From Lactifluus volemus (Eukaryota; Basidiomycota; Agaricomycetes; Russulales; Russulaceae): a stretch of 64,000 bases of DNA. The notes beneath the pieces were generated by a model. It did not search any database. It was not told the DNA's origin and saw nothing but the letters and a program-made list of their open reading frames with translations. Below, one piece after another: positions 45,589 to 57,190 of this stretch (position 1 is the first letter of the stretch; each line of letters starts with the position of its first letter). The DNA lies in NCBI GenBank assembly GCA_022376515.1, contig WTXI01000053.1:155330-219329 (forward strand). The letters are read 5' to 3'. Made by a program: the position numbers and the translations under genes.

Positions 45589-47975
45589 ATGGTGGACGTG
45601 ATAGAAATCTCAGGCTCGGAGGAAGATGATAATGTCCGAAAAAAACCCGTCGTGGTCTCAAGGTGTGACTAGTAACCCCCCACACACCTCGTTTTCAGTC
45701 ACTCATCTTTCTGGATCAGGAGGAGACGAACATCTTCGCTTTCAGCTATATCCTCAACCTCACATCGCATTCAATCTTACCGCGGTGACATTAATGGAGT
45801 AGAGTCGGACGTTGACCTGTGCGTACCGAACTTTTTCATCGATCCCACTTTCCTCTTCCCGAAAATATTAATAATGTGCGTGTGTTTGTGCCACAATTCC
45901 GTAGACATTCGCACAATCGCCGTCCCAAGCCGGGAACCGAGCGTGCTCGCGTGCGTCGCATAATCCAGAGCAGCAGCTCGAGCTCGGAAGGAGAAGGACG
46001 GGTGTTCAACCAAGCCGGCGGCACGCCCCGAATCAGACATCCCGGCGTCGCCGATGTTATCGAGATATCCGATAGCGACGACGAGGTCGAAGACGTGTTG
46101 GGCGGACGCGAGCCACCTTTTGGCCGTTGCAGGCCTCCTCCGCCTCCGCCTCAAGCTCTGCCACCTTTTGACGAAGAGCATGAACAAACAGAAACCGATG
46201 ATGACGGTCTTCTCATCTTGTGAGCCCTTCGTGTTCACTACTCCCGTGCGCGCGGCTGGCTCAAGATAAAAAATCCTTTCAGGAATGAACCCAAAAGCGC
46301 GCGTAGACCGCTACCGCGTCTCCACCGTCCGCAGACTGCAAGGACCACTGCGCGAGTCCTCCGGATCGGCTTGGCCACTCGGGAGAGAAAGAAGAAGATG
46401 CTCATGGCCTCGTGCAAGCATTCTCCACTCTTTCGTCCTTGACCGCGCTCACGGATTCAGACTCGGAAAACAACGCGAGGAGTGGCGCCACGGCCGACCC
46501 CCTGCGTCGTCGACCGCGTCCCCCACTCACCTCCTTCTTCCTCCTTCCGCAAACGTCCTTACGGTCCCTGCTACCCCGAAAACGCCACGCCACGCTGCGT
46601 CTGCAAAGCCAAAATATACGCCTGCCAAAACGCCGCGGACGTCGAAGAAGGCGTTGGCGCAGGCCGAGCAAGCCGAACGCGCCGCATATGCGCAATCCCT
46701 TTTCGATGAACTCAATCGGACCGTCTTTGCGGGCGGTCTTCCCGCCGAAACGTCACTCGTCTGGAGTAATCGTCTTCTGACCACTGCGGGGCGCGCTCGA
46801 TGGCACAGGTGAGGGTATACTTTAATTTTTAATATTTTTTTTTGGGTTTTCCCACCCCTTGGCCTGAGGTACGTCGCTCATGTGTTCGTAAATTTACGAT
46901 TAAGATCGAAGGAAGGGGTGGACACAACCTTGATCGAGCTGGCAACTAAGATCCTGGATTCCAAAGGCAAGGGGTGGTTCAATCACGTGTTTGCTCGGTT
47001 GAAACTGATGATGGTCCGTCCGTTCAAACCCGACGTTCCCAGAGCGCATCCGAAATACCTGTCACATGAGATGTGTCACCTCGCGTGTTGGATCATCAAT
47101 CAGGATCCGAAGGAAGGCCACGGGAAGGCTTGGAAATCGTGGTGAGTTAGATCTCGCCCCTCCTCCACGGAACTCGCGCTTGTGCGGGGCATGATCTCCA
47201 ACCACTTTCCATTTAGGGCCGCGAAGGTGATGCGCAAGCGAGCGGACATTGACATTTCGGTATGCGCTGTCACTTTAAGGGACTGGATGAACACCTGATT
47301 AAGGTCATCGTTTTGATCCCGTGCACTCATTCATATATCACCTGCCTGCGAACAAGACCCGGCACAATTATGAGATATCATATCCCTACGAATGGGGTGA
47401 GCGCGCCTTTGGGTGGGGGGGACACACCCTTGGGTTTTATATTCTTCCCGTTGTTCTCATTTATGATGATGATGCTAACCCGATATGTCCGTAGAATGCG
47501 AGAACTGCGCAAAGACGTGAGTTTTTCGCCGTCCCGACTGCTCGTCTCTTTCCCCCTCATCCACGAATAGATATGGTCGATTCAGCAGATCCATTCGTCC
47601 GGATGAAGTCGGTGAGTTACGGCAAGCCCGTGCCTGAGTCGTCCAATTCATCTCGCGCTTACGGTACGCTTTTTCATCCAGTTTGCGGCGCTTGCAAAAC
47701 CGGCACCCTTCACCCGCTCTTCACGGTTCGCCCGAAAAAGACGACTGTCAAAGTCGAATGGCCGCAAGATCGCCGCGTGGTGCGTTCTCATTTCGGTTTT
47801 TTTTATCACTCATCATATGCTGAGCGATCACGCCACACCTATAACAGACTCACCACGGGCGGCGGTGGTGCCTGTAGATTCCGGAACTGGCGCAAAGATG
47901 CCGGGATCTTTCGGCCACGATGATGACGAACTAGACGAACTAATCCAAAAAATCAATAGACTCGGAGTCGATTAA
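45589..47975 (+). CDS. GCNA/SprT-like zinc metalloprotease with SUMO-interaction-like motifs
   Basis: SprT-domain proteases clear DNA-protein crosslinks; GCNA/ACRC members carry SUMO-binding motifs. Exons read: 45589-45662, 45720-45818, 45905-46219, 46283-46411, 46461-46808, 46905-46966, about 47045-47141, 47217-47259, 47357-47396, then small exons through CENCAK, YGRFSRSIRPDEV and a zinc-ribbon end (VCGACKTGTLHPLFTVRPKK) to TAA 47973. The N-terminal half is disordered with two SIM-like strings, VDVIEISGSEEDD and DVIEISDSDDE. The protease part has FDELNRTVFAGGLP, LVWSNRLLTTAGRARWHR, active site SHEMCHLACW (HExxH), GHGKAWKSWA and YPYEWECENC. Exon 6-7 splicing is odd: the donor is GC, and an apparent one-base loss just before SHEMCH is compensated only by the second AG of an AGAG acceptor (see findings). 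The last exon joins near 47765-47890 are unresolved. Confidence 0.82.
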
Positions 47976-50900
47976 AAAATTTTGCTCTCTGACGTCGACC
48001 TTGTTGTCCAATCTTCTTTTCGATCGATATTATTAGGTCATGGGATGAAAACATAAAAAAAAAAAAATCTTGATGCTCTTCAAACCGAGATACCCCGGGG
48101 GGTCCGGTGACGCACCTCACGTACTTGCCAATGGTGTAATGAATGACGCGGCCGCGCCGTCCCTTGCCTTTTGCGAGGGCCCCCAAGGTCAACTGGCTCC
48201 AGCGCCACGGACGTCATCGAACTCTATATGCGTTAACTTACCCTACCTGTACAAGTCCGGTATCCGAGTTCTCCTCTCAAAGTTCTTTTTTTGATCGAGT
48301 TCAGGTTGGCACCAACAACACATGGCACTGATCATCATACTATTGTGACCAGGGGTCCGTAGTGTGATTTCATTTGCGCCGCCGCTCCAAAAGGTCTCCC
48401 CAAACCGAGAGGATTGGACTCGGAACCCGCATCACTTTTTCACGCAACGCATTTCACGGCCGAGTTCGAGCTAACTAGTTGAGCCCCCTCCTCTCGGCGG
48501 CCGTGATTTGTGATCTGGGTTCTTTTCTTTTCTCGTTTTGATGGATTTTTTACCATTTCAGCCCGAACTGCTTCCGTGAAACCGCTTCTTGGCTTCTGAC
48601 AATCATATTAAACGAAGATGGTAATCCAGATTGCGCATAGAGGAAACTTGGCAGTCAGAGAGAACAAGACGAACTTGGGAGAAAGTAGATCGAGTTAAGT
48701 ACTCTTTCAGGCTTGGCTCACGCTGGTGATGTCAACGCCGACACCAGAAGAAGAAGAAAAAAGAAAATCATACTAGTACACTTGTCACCTTATTCAACTT
48801 GCTCCCCGGGCCATAAAACCATCCCATTCCACCATGAATGATACTGTGGATACATTAGTCTCTGACCTAACGCCCTCAAAAGACGCAAGCCGTGATCGGG
48901 GAACGCAAACGATGGAGAGTACGTGAGAATTGAATATTATGGACGCGGGCCACCACTGAATCGGAATGTGACGAACTGGTTGTTGGAGACGCCGACGCAA
49001 CGCAGGACGTCTAACCCCACACTCCTGCAAACGCATCATGCATCAAGTTGCCTCACATACAGTGATATACCGAATTAGACCCTCTTCCTCTCCGTGAATA
49101 TAAGCCCTTGTCGGCCATTGGTAGCCCCCGCATTTACGCGATCCTCGTAGGACGGCCGCGTGAAAACGATAATATACTGTGAGAACCAAACGCTCAAAAG
49201 TTGATTGAATTTAAACAGAAGGGCTCGACTTGTGTGTCATGATCACCGTCACACATTTCTTGACTTGGAGCTTCCGAGCCTGTCATGGCGGGAAGTAGGC
49301 TGATCTCTTGGGTTCTCCAACGGCGCTCAGAGTGTCCAGAGGAGTTGACCAGGGGCTCTGGATGAGCCATGAGTATAACTGTAAGAGCGTTTACAGTAAC
49401 GATGTGTATCAGAGCGACGCATTCACGTATAGACCATTGACATAAATGTACTAAATGTCTGATGTTGTCAGCTGCGCCCTATCGCGCGGGGAAACTTCAT
49501 AGCAATGTGGTTAACGACATCGTTGATTCCAAGGCCGAAGACAAACACACAACGCCGTGCCTGTAGCATGTTTAGAGTTGCTTCGGTAACCCTGCATACA
49601 AAAGCGTTGACGCGAAGTGGCGAAGAGGGAGTATGCATGATTCGTTCAGATGCGTACCACCTCAGCTAGACGATGCTGTAGTCAAGTCTAGTATGAGGCC
49701 CTGTCAGCGGCGCCAGAGCCAACCTGGATCATAGCAGTGGTCAGCATCTCTATCTCCTGAGGATTCACGGGTCATACACTACGCCTGAGGACTGCCTGCG
49801 GTACTGCAAGGGTCAAGCGCAATCGGCCCAATTTGTGCCGAAGGATCACCGTTAGCAGTGGCAAATTTGTACTAATCGACTTGAAGGTGACAATTTTTGA
49901 CGAGCAGCGAAACCCAACATTGCTATCCACGGAGAAATTCCAGGGCGACAGTGTCAACTTCAGTGGCAATTAGGTCTTACAGTCACCTCAACAAGTAACA
50001 TGGTTCTTTTACATCGTTTTACAGGGTGTTCACTGGCGGCCAACAGTGGTATAGCCTGAGCTTGAAAGGCCAGGAGGTATGAATAGCTAAATCCCCGAAA
50101 AAGCAATGTCTATGGAGAAATAAAGTTATTGAGCGAAAGAAAGAGAAAACGTGACCTGGGATACAACTCGACGGCCTTTTAAGAATTCGGCCTGACGCCG
50201 GTCCGGGGCACTAGGCGACTCCGAGGCGGAGCCCGGGCGAAGATGTTGCAATGGCTCGACATTGGCTGACTGCCCTCAATCTGGTTTTTCCTGTCTATCC
50301 GAGTCGTCTTTCTTGAAGAACACCAACCCGGCTTTTTTTGTAACCCAATAGGGTGCTGAGTTCCTCGGCGACTCACCTGCAATTTTCTTAGACGATACCG
50401 ACACTGCCAGTGCATGGACTTGAGTAGCGATTGAACTGCTCACCATGCACATGCGAATTTTGGTGATCATCCCTAGGGCCGGTGCGACCGTCGATACTGG
50501 GGAAAAGAATGGGAAGGGGTATCCAAGCGGAGGTGCTTCCATGCTTTCCTGCACACGGGTGAAACGGCATTATGACTTGGAGCAGATCATTTCTTCCACA
50601 TTATGGAGAGACTATGTCCGCGCTTCTCGCCTGCCGAAAACCATTCCCTATCGGGGCTGCGTAACCCCCATCATTCAACTCATGGTTTCGAAGAAATCTC
50701 TGCTTGTATTCATGTGCGTGCGCCTGCGTCCGGCATCCTCCATACGCTGCTTATTCATGGTCAAGCTTTACAAATAGGCCGCCCAATCCCAATTCGCAAC
50801 TCATGACATTGGTCTGGGACTTCCGCATGGTCCATTCGACTCCTTCCCACACATCATACGGTCGAACAGAAAACCCCAGATATAGATGTGTTCCATTTAC

Positions 50901-51826
50901 CCGTATCACGGCCACCCACTCTGGAACAGGTAACCAGTGTCCGTTGCGAATCGGTGCTGACATATATACAAATCCGTTTGTTCTCTCTTCCGTAAGTTTG
51001 CTTGGGCTTGGACTGGGACTAGGCACATAAACGGAGCACCTATCACAATTGTCCAGACCCTCAAAGTCGGCTGACGTTATACTTTTACTGGCTGGGCTTG
51101 TAATGAACGCTCCGCAGAGCCCATTTTGTGCGATGACCCTGGACAAGCTGGGTGGGCGGACCACATGCAGTGATCCGCAGCACGGGTCCGAGTCCGAGGA
51201 CTCGACTAGATCGACAAATTTGTAATGTATTGGGTGGGCCGTTTAATGAAGGAGATCCACCACAATACGCGCAGGGGCAGGCACGGAACACCTGTCGAAC
51301 AATTGTGAGAATGCAGTGCTCCTTCACAGCTAAAGTCCACTTTTGCCTCACCTGTATATTGGGATGCATAATCTCATCACCATGTGGCGAATGCGTAGTC
51401 GACTCTTCTGTCAAGAATCCTGATCGGGACTTGTTGCCGTGATTCCTGTGTCTATCATACCTCACCTGCGGGGCCTCCTTTGAGAACTGGTTTGGCAGTG
51501 GCTATTCGCTTCATGAAAAATTTCCTTACAGAAGTAGGCTTTAGGCTTCGTGCGACTTGGAGTGACATTCCCTTGCGACCTTTCCTTAGGGCCGACCTTC
51601 TTCCAGCCGTGGAAAATGATGAGTTCGTGCCATCAGTCTCAATTTTCTGGAACAAATGACTTGGTCTTGATGAACGATACCCCGTGTGATGAGTCAGTTC
51701 CCGCTCAATCCCTGCTATATTTGCCAGCTCAGAACTAGCATCCTTAGGTCCCACTCGAGACCTTAGTCCTTGATCGACCGATCTTTCGAGTTGTACCTCG
51801 GACGTCGGTTCTAGAAACTGTTAATC
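47976..51826 (+). other. Gene-poor interval with degenerate coding traces
   Basis: No complete gene. A plus-strand fragment near 49865-49970 reads GKFVLIDLKVTIFDEQRNPT before a stop. Minus-strand frames at 50276-50554 and 50751-51240 look protein-like in short pieces (FVDLVESSDSDPCCG, RPPSLSRVIAQNGLCGAF) but are broken and unrecognised. I interpret 49.8-51.7 kb as decayed accessory genes. Confidence 0.4.
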
Positions 51827-53560
51827 ATGCCGACTTGTCCGCCAATACCTCCAGACGTCGCCGAGCTGTACGTTATGGTTGTGTTCATGTGTCTGACGAT
51901 CTCTCTCACGTTAACGTCTATCTGACCCATCCCTTCAGCACTGCGCCGCTTGTATGTGTAACCATCGACCTGCACCCATTAGTGTCATTTATGTCCTACC
52001 CAGCTTCTGGGAACTGTCGGAAATTGGATGCTATATGGGGTTTTGCTCGTCCAGCTATGTAAGTTCGCAATTTCATCGTCTCACTATCCCATTCGGCTTG
52101 CTCATTAGACGCTCAAGATGTCTATATCTACAACTTCCCGGGCGATAGGGTGCTCTTCAAGCTGCTTGGCACGTCATTTCTTCAACGGTCATATTTTCTT
52201 AGTGACAGCCCCTCCGTAGTATACACCATATTTTTACTAGAAACTGTGCAGACAGTACTCACAGGCGTGGACTTGTACCTCTCGTTTGCCTCTGGCTTTG
52301 GTCATATGTACCGCCTCACCCGCCCAAACATGTCCGCTTTCGACGTGCCGATCATTGAATCCATGGTTTCGCTGACCGTTCAGCTCTTTTTCGCATATCG
52401 TGTATGGATCCTTAGCGACAAGAAGTCCTGGTGGTTCTGCTTGGCCATCTGTGTTGTACGTCGTGGTCACAACTCTGTCCGAATTTCTCAATCTAAAGCT
52501 TCATGATTCACAGTGTTCTACTGTCGGTGCAACTGCAGCATTCACTGGAGGTATCTATGTAGGCCTCGTCCGGTACATGTTGCGTTTATCCGATTCACAC
52601 GATAGCAGATAGGCGTGCGGAACAAGTTCGCTAGTGGGCTGGCCCTCAGGGTCCTTGCATTTGTAGGGCTTGTCTGTGAACAAATTTATCTGCCTCTGAC
52701 CAATTGTAATGTTCTCAGACCTGGCTCATTGGCGGCGCCCTGGCCGACATCTTCATAACCGCGACGATGCTCTACCAGGTATATATGACTCACTGCGTCG
52801 TGTAAGGGACGTTGGCTGATTACTCTTCGGACCGCTCCCAGCTAACGAGAAGACGAACAGCCGGAAATGGGTTCTTGAGTAACCGTGCCTTATCGAGAAT
52901 CGTGCGATTTACCATTGAGACCAACGTCTTGACGAGTATGTTGGCCCTCAGCTCTAGTTGCATTACTCATCATATGCTCTTCAAGCTTCAATCGCAATCG
53001 TATCATTGTTGTTGGTTGCCATATTCCCCGTACGTGGTTTCAGGTGCCACTGGCAGCCTCGTCCCGCGGCTGACCTAGTAAATCGCCCAGCACAAAAACT
53101 GGTTTACCTACCCGTATGTATCGGTTCAAGCCCCTTCCGTCTACATCCTACTGTCTGACTATCACTGGCACATCTCAGAACAGCAATCCTCGGGAAGATG
53201 TAAGTACGTCTTTGCTTCGTAATTTTCACAAAGCTGACAGTGGACGAAACGGCGCTGGTGTAGATACTCCAATACGCTCCTCGCTTCCCTCAACAACCGC
53301 ATCGCCCTACGCGCCGAGGAGTCGACCGGCCGCAGGGAAGTAGCCGGAATCGGATCACAAGCTGCGGTAAATCACCGCACTGTTCCCTCCGGAGATGCTG
53401 TACGGACTACGTATATTGAGCTTGGAAAAGTCCCACGCACATTACAAGAAAGGACACCATCAGGAGGTGATGATGGCCAGGAGATAGTCATTGGTGAGTA
53501 GTGCGGCTCTTTCCGCTCCTATCTCGTTTCGACGTGACTCGATTTATAGATATCTTGTGA
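51827..53560 (+). CDS. DUF6534-type seven-transmembrane protein, 14 exons
   Basis: Uncharacterised basidiomycete integral membrane family, often multi-copy. Exons: 51827-51867, 51939-51951, 52004-52058, 52109-52168, 52220-52455, 52514-52558, 52609-52662, 52719-52778, 52842-52935, 52986-53029, 53091-53113, 53179-53199, 53264-53493, 53550-53560 (328 residues). The spliced protein reads MPTCPPIPPDVAELTAPLLL, GNWMLYGVLLVQLYAQDVYI, FLLETVQTVLTGVDLY, SGFG, FDVPIIESMVSLTVQLFFAY, FTGGIY, TWLIGGALADIFITATMLYQ and RALSRIVRFTIETNVLT, then SNTLLASLNNRIALRAE near the end and a soluble tail. This matches features I associate with DUF6534 (DTVQT-like helix, LADxxITxxM, SLNNR). The 51-bp intron 52169-52219 has a GC donor and is in frame and stop-free. 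Exon 2 has 13 nt. No break was seen. Confidence 0.85.
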
Positions 53561-53788
53561 TTTGGGTTATCTACAGCAAGGTAAAGACCCGGTTCCCTAT
53601 GCCCTATGCGCTACCTGTTCTAGTACAGTACTTTTTGTGTGCCTTAAGGAGTAACGATTCGGTGTGATATAATTTAGTCATAACGTCATAGGTGTGCATA
53701 ATGATCTAAAGTGGCCGATATCCAAAAGCCTTCGGTAATGAACTCCCCATCTGAACTCCACTTGGTCGCCTTACGTTACCCCCGTCGG
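53561..53788 (+). other. Short spacer between DUF6534 gene and CRN-kinase 3' end
   Basis: The two genes converge here. AT-rich 53620-53700 probably holds both transcript ends. Nothing else seen. Confidence 0.4.
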
Positions 53789-55600
53789 TTATTTGGCTTG
53801 TCGGACTGGTCCTGGTGCCCAGTCAAAACCGATGACGTGGATTTTCAACTTGTCAATTCCTTCTGTGAGCGATGCACGGTCGATGAGCAGATCAGTATCA
53901 TGGATATCACCATGAATGAGTCCTGCTTCGTGCAGTTTATTGACGACCTCACTCAATCTATGTCGCACCTTGTCCTGTTGTTCGGCTGAGAGTACCATCC
54001 CAGAGAGGGGTTCATACTTCGACTCGTCCATCACGACCGCACTCCAACCACCAGGAAGCGAGACAAGCTGCCGAAGCCTGGGAGCAAGACCAAGATCTGC
54101 AAGATAGCGATGCGCAATCTCTGAGTAATGTCTTGCTCTTGTGAACTTGACAATGAACTGATCGGTATAGGTGCTGGCAGTGAAGACGAGGTTTCTGTCA
54201 TCGAGTCGCCTGTTGTATGTGTACGTTATCTCCTCTCCGGCGTCTTCGTAGCATTTCAGGTAGGGGAATCCAAGAGCTTTCTGCATCCAATAGTCGACCT
54301 GAATTGGTCTTTCCAGTTCATTCTCTGCCATTACCTCAGCTTCAATGCTGATATATCGGGCTTCGATGTCCATCACCGTTTCCATTAGCGCATCCAAACT
54401 GGATGCAATCGCCTCCCTACCCTCTTCGTCCGTCCAGTGAATAGATAAATCGAATAAAGGGGTCAGAGCGTCGACCCTTATGCGATCCCCGTCCCATACG
54501 CAGCCATAAAATCCCATGTATGACCCTACAATCATCATGAGCCAGTGAGCAACCCAGAAATCACACATACTTGCCCATGTCAATAAAGAGAATGGTTGGG
54601 AAACCAATCCCATACTTGCGGTAGCAGTGAGGATGATGGAGGGCACGGAGGAGAAATCTCCCATAGTACAATATGGCCTGATTGAGTACATGTCCCGGCG
54701 AACCGATCTCAAATTTGCATCCTCGAATAGCAGCTGGCATGATCGTGACAGGGAGATTTCCGTCGGTCTCGTATTCAGTCCCTGGGATAGTTTGAGGCAA
54801 AAACTCGAGGCCAGCACCCGTCGCAAAGACATCCTGAATTGCTGTCCGTCGGTCAGTCTCCTCTGGATACCATTTACACACGGCTTCGACAAGATGGTCG
54901 AGGAGAGTGAGGGCATTCTTAGAAGGGGGTGCCCTACACCGGTCTTTGAAGCGTCCAAATGCTCCGTCAAGCAAGTCAATAGGAATCGTGTTCCGTTCAA
55001 ACGGGCGATTCATTCCAATGCAGTGTTCTTCTCCTACTAGGTTCGTGAACTCCACGGGAAAGCTTAGCGAGAAGGGTGATAGCGGCATTTCAATTTCTTC
55101 GTTGAGGCGCAACAGACCACGGTTTCTACAAGGTTCTTCGCGGAATCACTTAGTCTATTGTTCAGATAGAGAATCGAGACCATTACTCACTGGCAACTTC
55201 AGGCCCAAAGTCAACAAAAATATGGAGATATCCCTGAGACGGTTTATCTGGCCACACCTCATAAATCTGTTCCCATACAGCACGTAACGCTTCGGTGTCC
55301 TCGGGCTGATATGTGCCAGCGCAAATGGAATCTCTGACAGTGTGGAGATTCACATTGACCTATGAGATTCCATCCAGATTTCTAATTAAATCAATGTCTA
55401 CATTATAGAATTGTGATATAGCGCACCTTCATGAGGGTGAGGTCGTAATCTGTCACTATCATACCATGGAAAGGGGTGCACCGTTGATAGATTATTCCCT
55501 TCAAATCGTAAATAGATAAAGTAGATGGGGCATTGATCAAGAAAGGTGACTTCTCTCCTTTGAGGAGACACCAGAATTCATAATTGACGTCGTTCGCCAT
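53789..55600 (-). CDS. Crinkler-like (CRN) protein with degenerate kinase-like C-terminus
   Basis: Crinkler-type proteins combine a ubiquitin-like header with variable C-terminal domains; roles in host or inter-fungal conflict are proposed for the family. Minus-strand exons: 55600-55427, 55359-55191, 55135-54575, 54525-53789 (546 residues). The header starts MANDVNYEFWCLLKGEKSPF and ends exon 1 at YDLTLMK; no signal peptide is visible. A middle domain (GMNRPFERNTIPIDLLDGAF, GSPGHVLNQAILYYGRFLL) precedes a kinase-like fold: FIVKFTRARHYSEIAHRYL, LVSLPGGWSAVVMDE, catalytic loop LIHGDIHDTDLLI and activation segment IGFDWAPG. The loop keeps HGD, but the expected Asn position is Asp and the DFG-type Asp is Gly, so activity is doubtful. 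The stop falls soon after the activation segment, earlier than expected for a full kinase lobe. Intron 3 has a GC donor (GCAAGT). Confidence 0.75.
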
Positions 55601-55976
55601 CGTAGTAGATGCAGATGTCTTGTACAGGGTGTTTGGGTGAGCCGAAATGACGCACAATTCCACTTCGGCAGTACCCGATATTCCCTATCCACGCTTATCC
55701 AATCAAAGGATTTCCTGTTCCGGGTATGTGCAACCAGTGATGATTTAAAGTAGTAGAAAATCACGTAACTTTCACTGCTCCGTGCAACTGCAAGCAAGGT
55801 TGAGGCCGACATCATCGATATTTCTAGTATATTATATACCAGCAAAGGTTTAAGCCGACACTGTGGAGCACCAAATTCTCTGATTGGATAGCATATCGGG
55901 GACTGCCAAAGTGGAATCGTGGCGTCATTCGGCCCGAACAAACGCTCTGTAGTACACGACATCTGCATCTACTACG
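55601..55976. promoter_or_regulatory. Divergent promoter region between two CRN genes
   Basis: 376 bp separate the opposite ATGs at 55600 and 55977. Both ends carry the same conserved upstream stretch (TCTGATTGGAT, GGAATTGTGCGTCATT-like, ACATCTGCATCTACTACG just before ATG), also found upstream of the third CRN copy at about 59940-60105. A TATATTATATACC stretch lies near 55825-55840. The shared flank shows that promoters were duplicated with the genes. Confidence 0.6.
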
Positions 55977-56322
55977 ATGGCGAACAACATGAAGTATGAA
56001 TTCTGGTGTCTCCTCAAAGGAGAGAAGTCACCTTTTTCCATTGACGCTCCATCTACTGCATCTATTTTCAAGTTGAGGGAAATAATCCATCAACGGTGCA
56101 CCCCTTTCCATGGTATGCTAGTGATGGATATCGACCTCATTCTCATGAAGGTGTGCTATATCACAATTCTATAATGTAGCCATTGATTTAATTAGAAATA
56201 TGGGTGGAATTTCATAGGTCAATGCGAATCTCCACACTGTCAGACATTCCATTTGTGCCGGTACATATCAACCTGAGGACGTCAATGTGTTAGATGCTGT
56301 ATGGAGACGGATTTCCGAATGA
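55977..56322 (+). pseudogene. CRN header fragment, truncated at a tail-to-tail junction
   Basis: Exon 55977-56150 encodes a CRN header (MANNMKYEFWCLLKGEKSPF to DLILMK). Exon 56218-56322 continues NANLHTVRHSICAGTYQPED and DAVWRR, then hits TGA at 56320. Homology to the other copies ends at about 56310, where the DNA becomes the reverse complement of the neighbouring minus-strand CRN. The result is a 92-residue header-only frame. It might be translated, but nothing supports function. Confidence 0.75.
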
Positions 56323-56981
56323 ATCGTCCAAGAGTTCTATTGGAGTTGATCCTGGATCGAATGGTCTGTCCATATTAATTGAGCGTTCTTTGCCGACAAT
56401 TTTCACAAATTGTAAGGGTTCAGCCAGGTATGATGGCGCCTTCTTTTCGATTTCAGATCGAAAGCGCTTGATTGCCAGATCCTCAGCGTCAACAGTGGCA
56501 CTAGTTTCCTCGCGGATGCGCTTACGGCCTAATGAAGTAAGTATCCCTCAAAAATATAGCATTGAGACATTTACGCACCGGAGATTTGAAAATCAAAATC
56601 TATGAAAATATGGAGATCTCTCATCGGTGGTATCTCTGGCCATATTTCCGAAACCAAGTACCAAACCTCTCTCAGCCTTGTACTAGCCTCAGGTGCTGGC
56701 TGGTACCTCCCAGAAAGCATGGCATCTCTGATGGTGTCTAGGTGCTCGTTGTGCACCTGAGACTGTAAGTACCCTCATAGGCTCGCTATAATATAACACA
56801 CCTTGAATAGAGCAAGGTCGAACGCCAGCACTTGTGCCGTGGCTGGCAGATCCGGCACCTTATGAAAAGGGATCAGTTTGTGGATCTCCTCCCTCAGATC
56901 AAAGATTGTTGTCTCGGGTAGGGTGTTGATCGCGAGGGGTTCCGTCAGTCCCTTTACGAGGCACCAGATCTTGTATGACAT
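56290..56981 (-). pseudogene. Second, more diverged CRN gene, truncated at the same junction
   Basis: Minus-strand exons: 56981-56802 (MSYKIWCLVKGLTEPLAINT to FDLALFK), 56756-56579 (HNEHLDTIRDAMLSGRYQPA, REVWYLVSEIWPE, LHIFIDF) and 56528-56290 (GRKRIREETSATVDAEDLAI, FVKIVGKERSINMDRPFDPG, TPIELLDDSFG). The third exon corresponds to the start of the middle domain in the long CRN copy, then ends at a chance TAA (56290) within the reversed neighbour. Splice phases are intact up to the break, so truncation is by rearrangement. Its header is clearly diverged from the other three. Confidence 0.7.
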
Positions 56982-57190
56982 TGACCGCAAGGAGGAGAAG
57001 ATGAATAGGCTACTGGTCAACTTTTGTATACATGTGAACTGAAATATACAACGCAACTCGCCCGCCCCGACCCCTATTAATTACGCCTCGGACTGCCCCA
57101 CATACCTCATGGTCGACTTCTCCTGGTGTGTAGTCGGATGTTTGTTCTTCTGCACCCCGGCCCGGGAGTCAGTAAGGTGCATTCGAACGG
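56982..57190 (+). other. Spacer
   Basis: Short spacer between the diverged CRN and the gag remnant. It contains the 5' flank of the CRN gene, which lacks the conserved upstream box of the other copies. Nothing else seen. Confidence 0.3.

Noticed and set aside
45819..46223. 134-codon plus-strand frame through the SprT gene starting before exon 3
   Set aside because: Its downstream part is exon 3; the first 29 codons are intron read-through with no family features.
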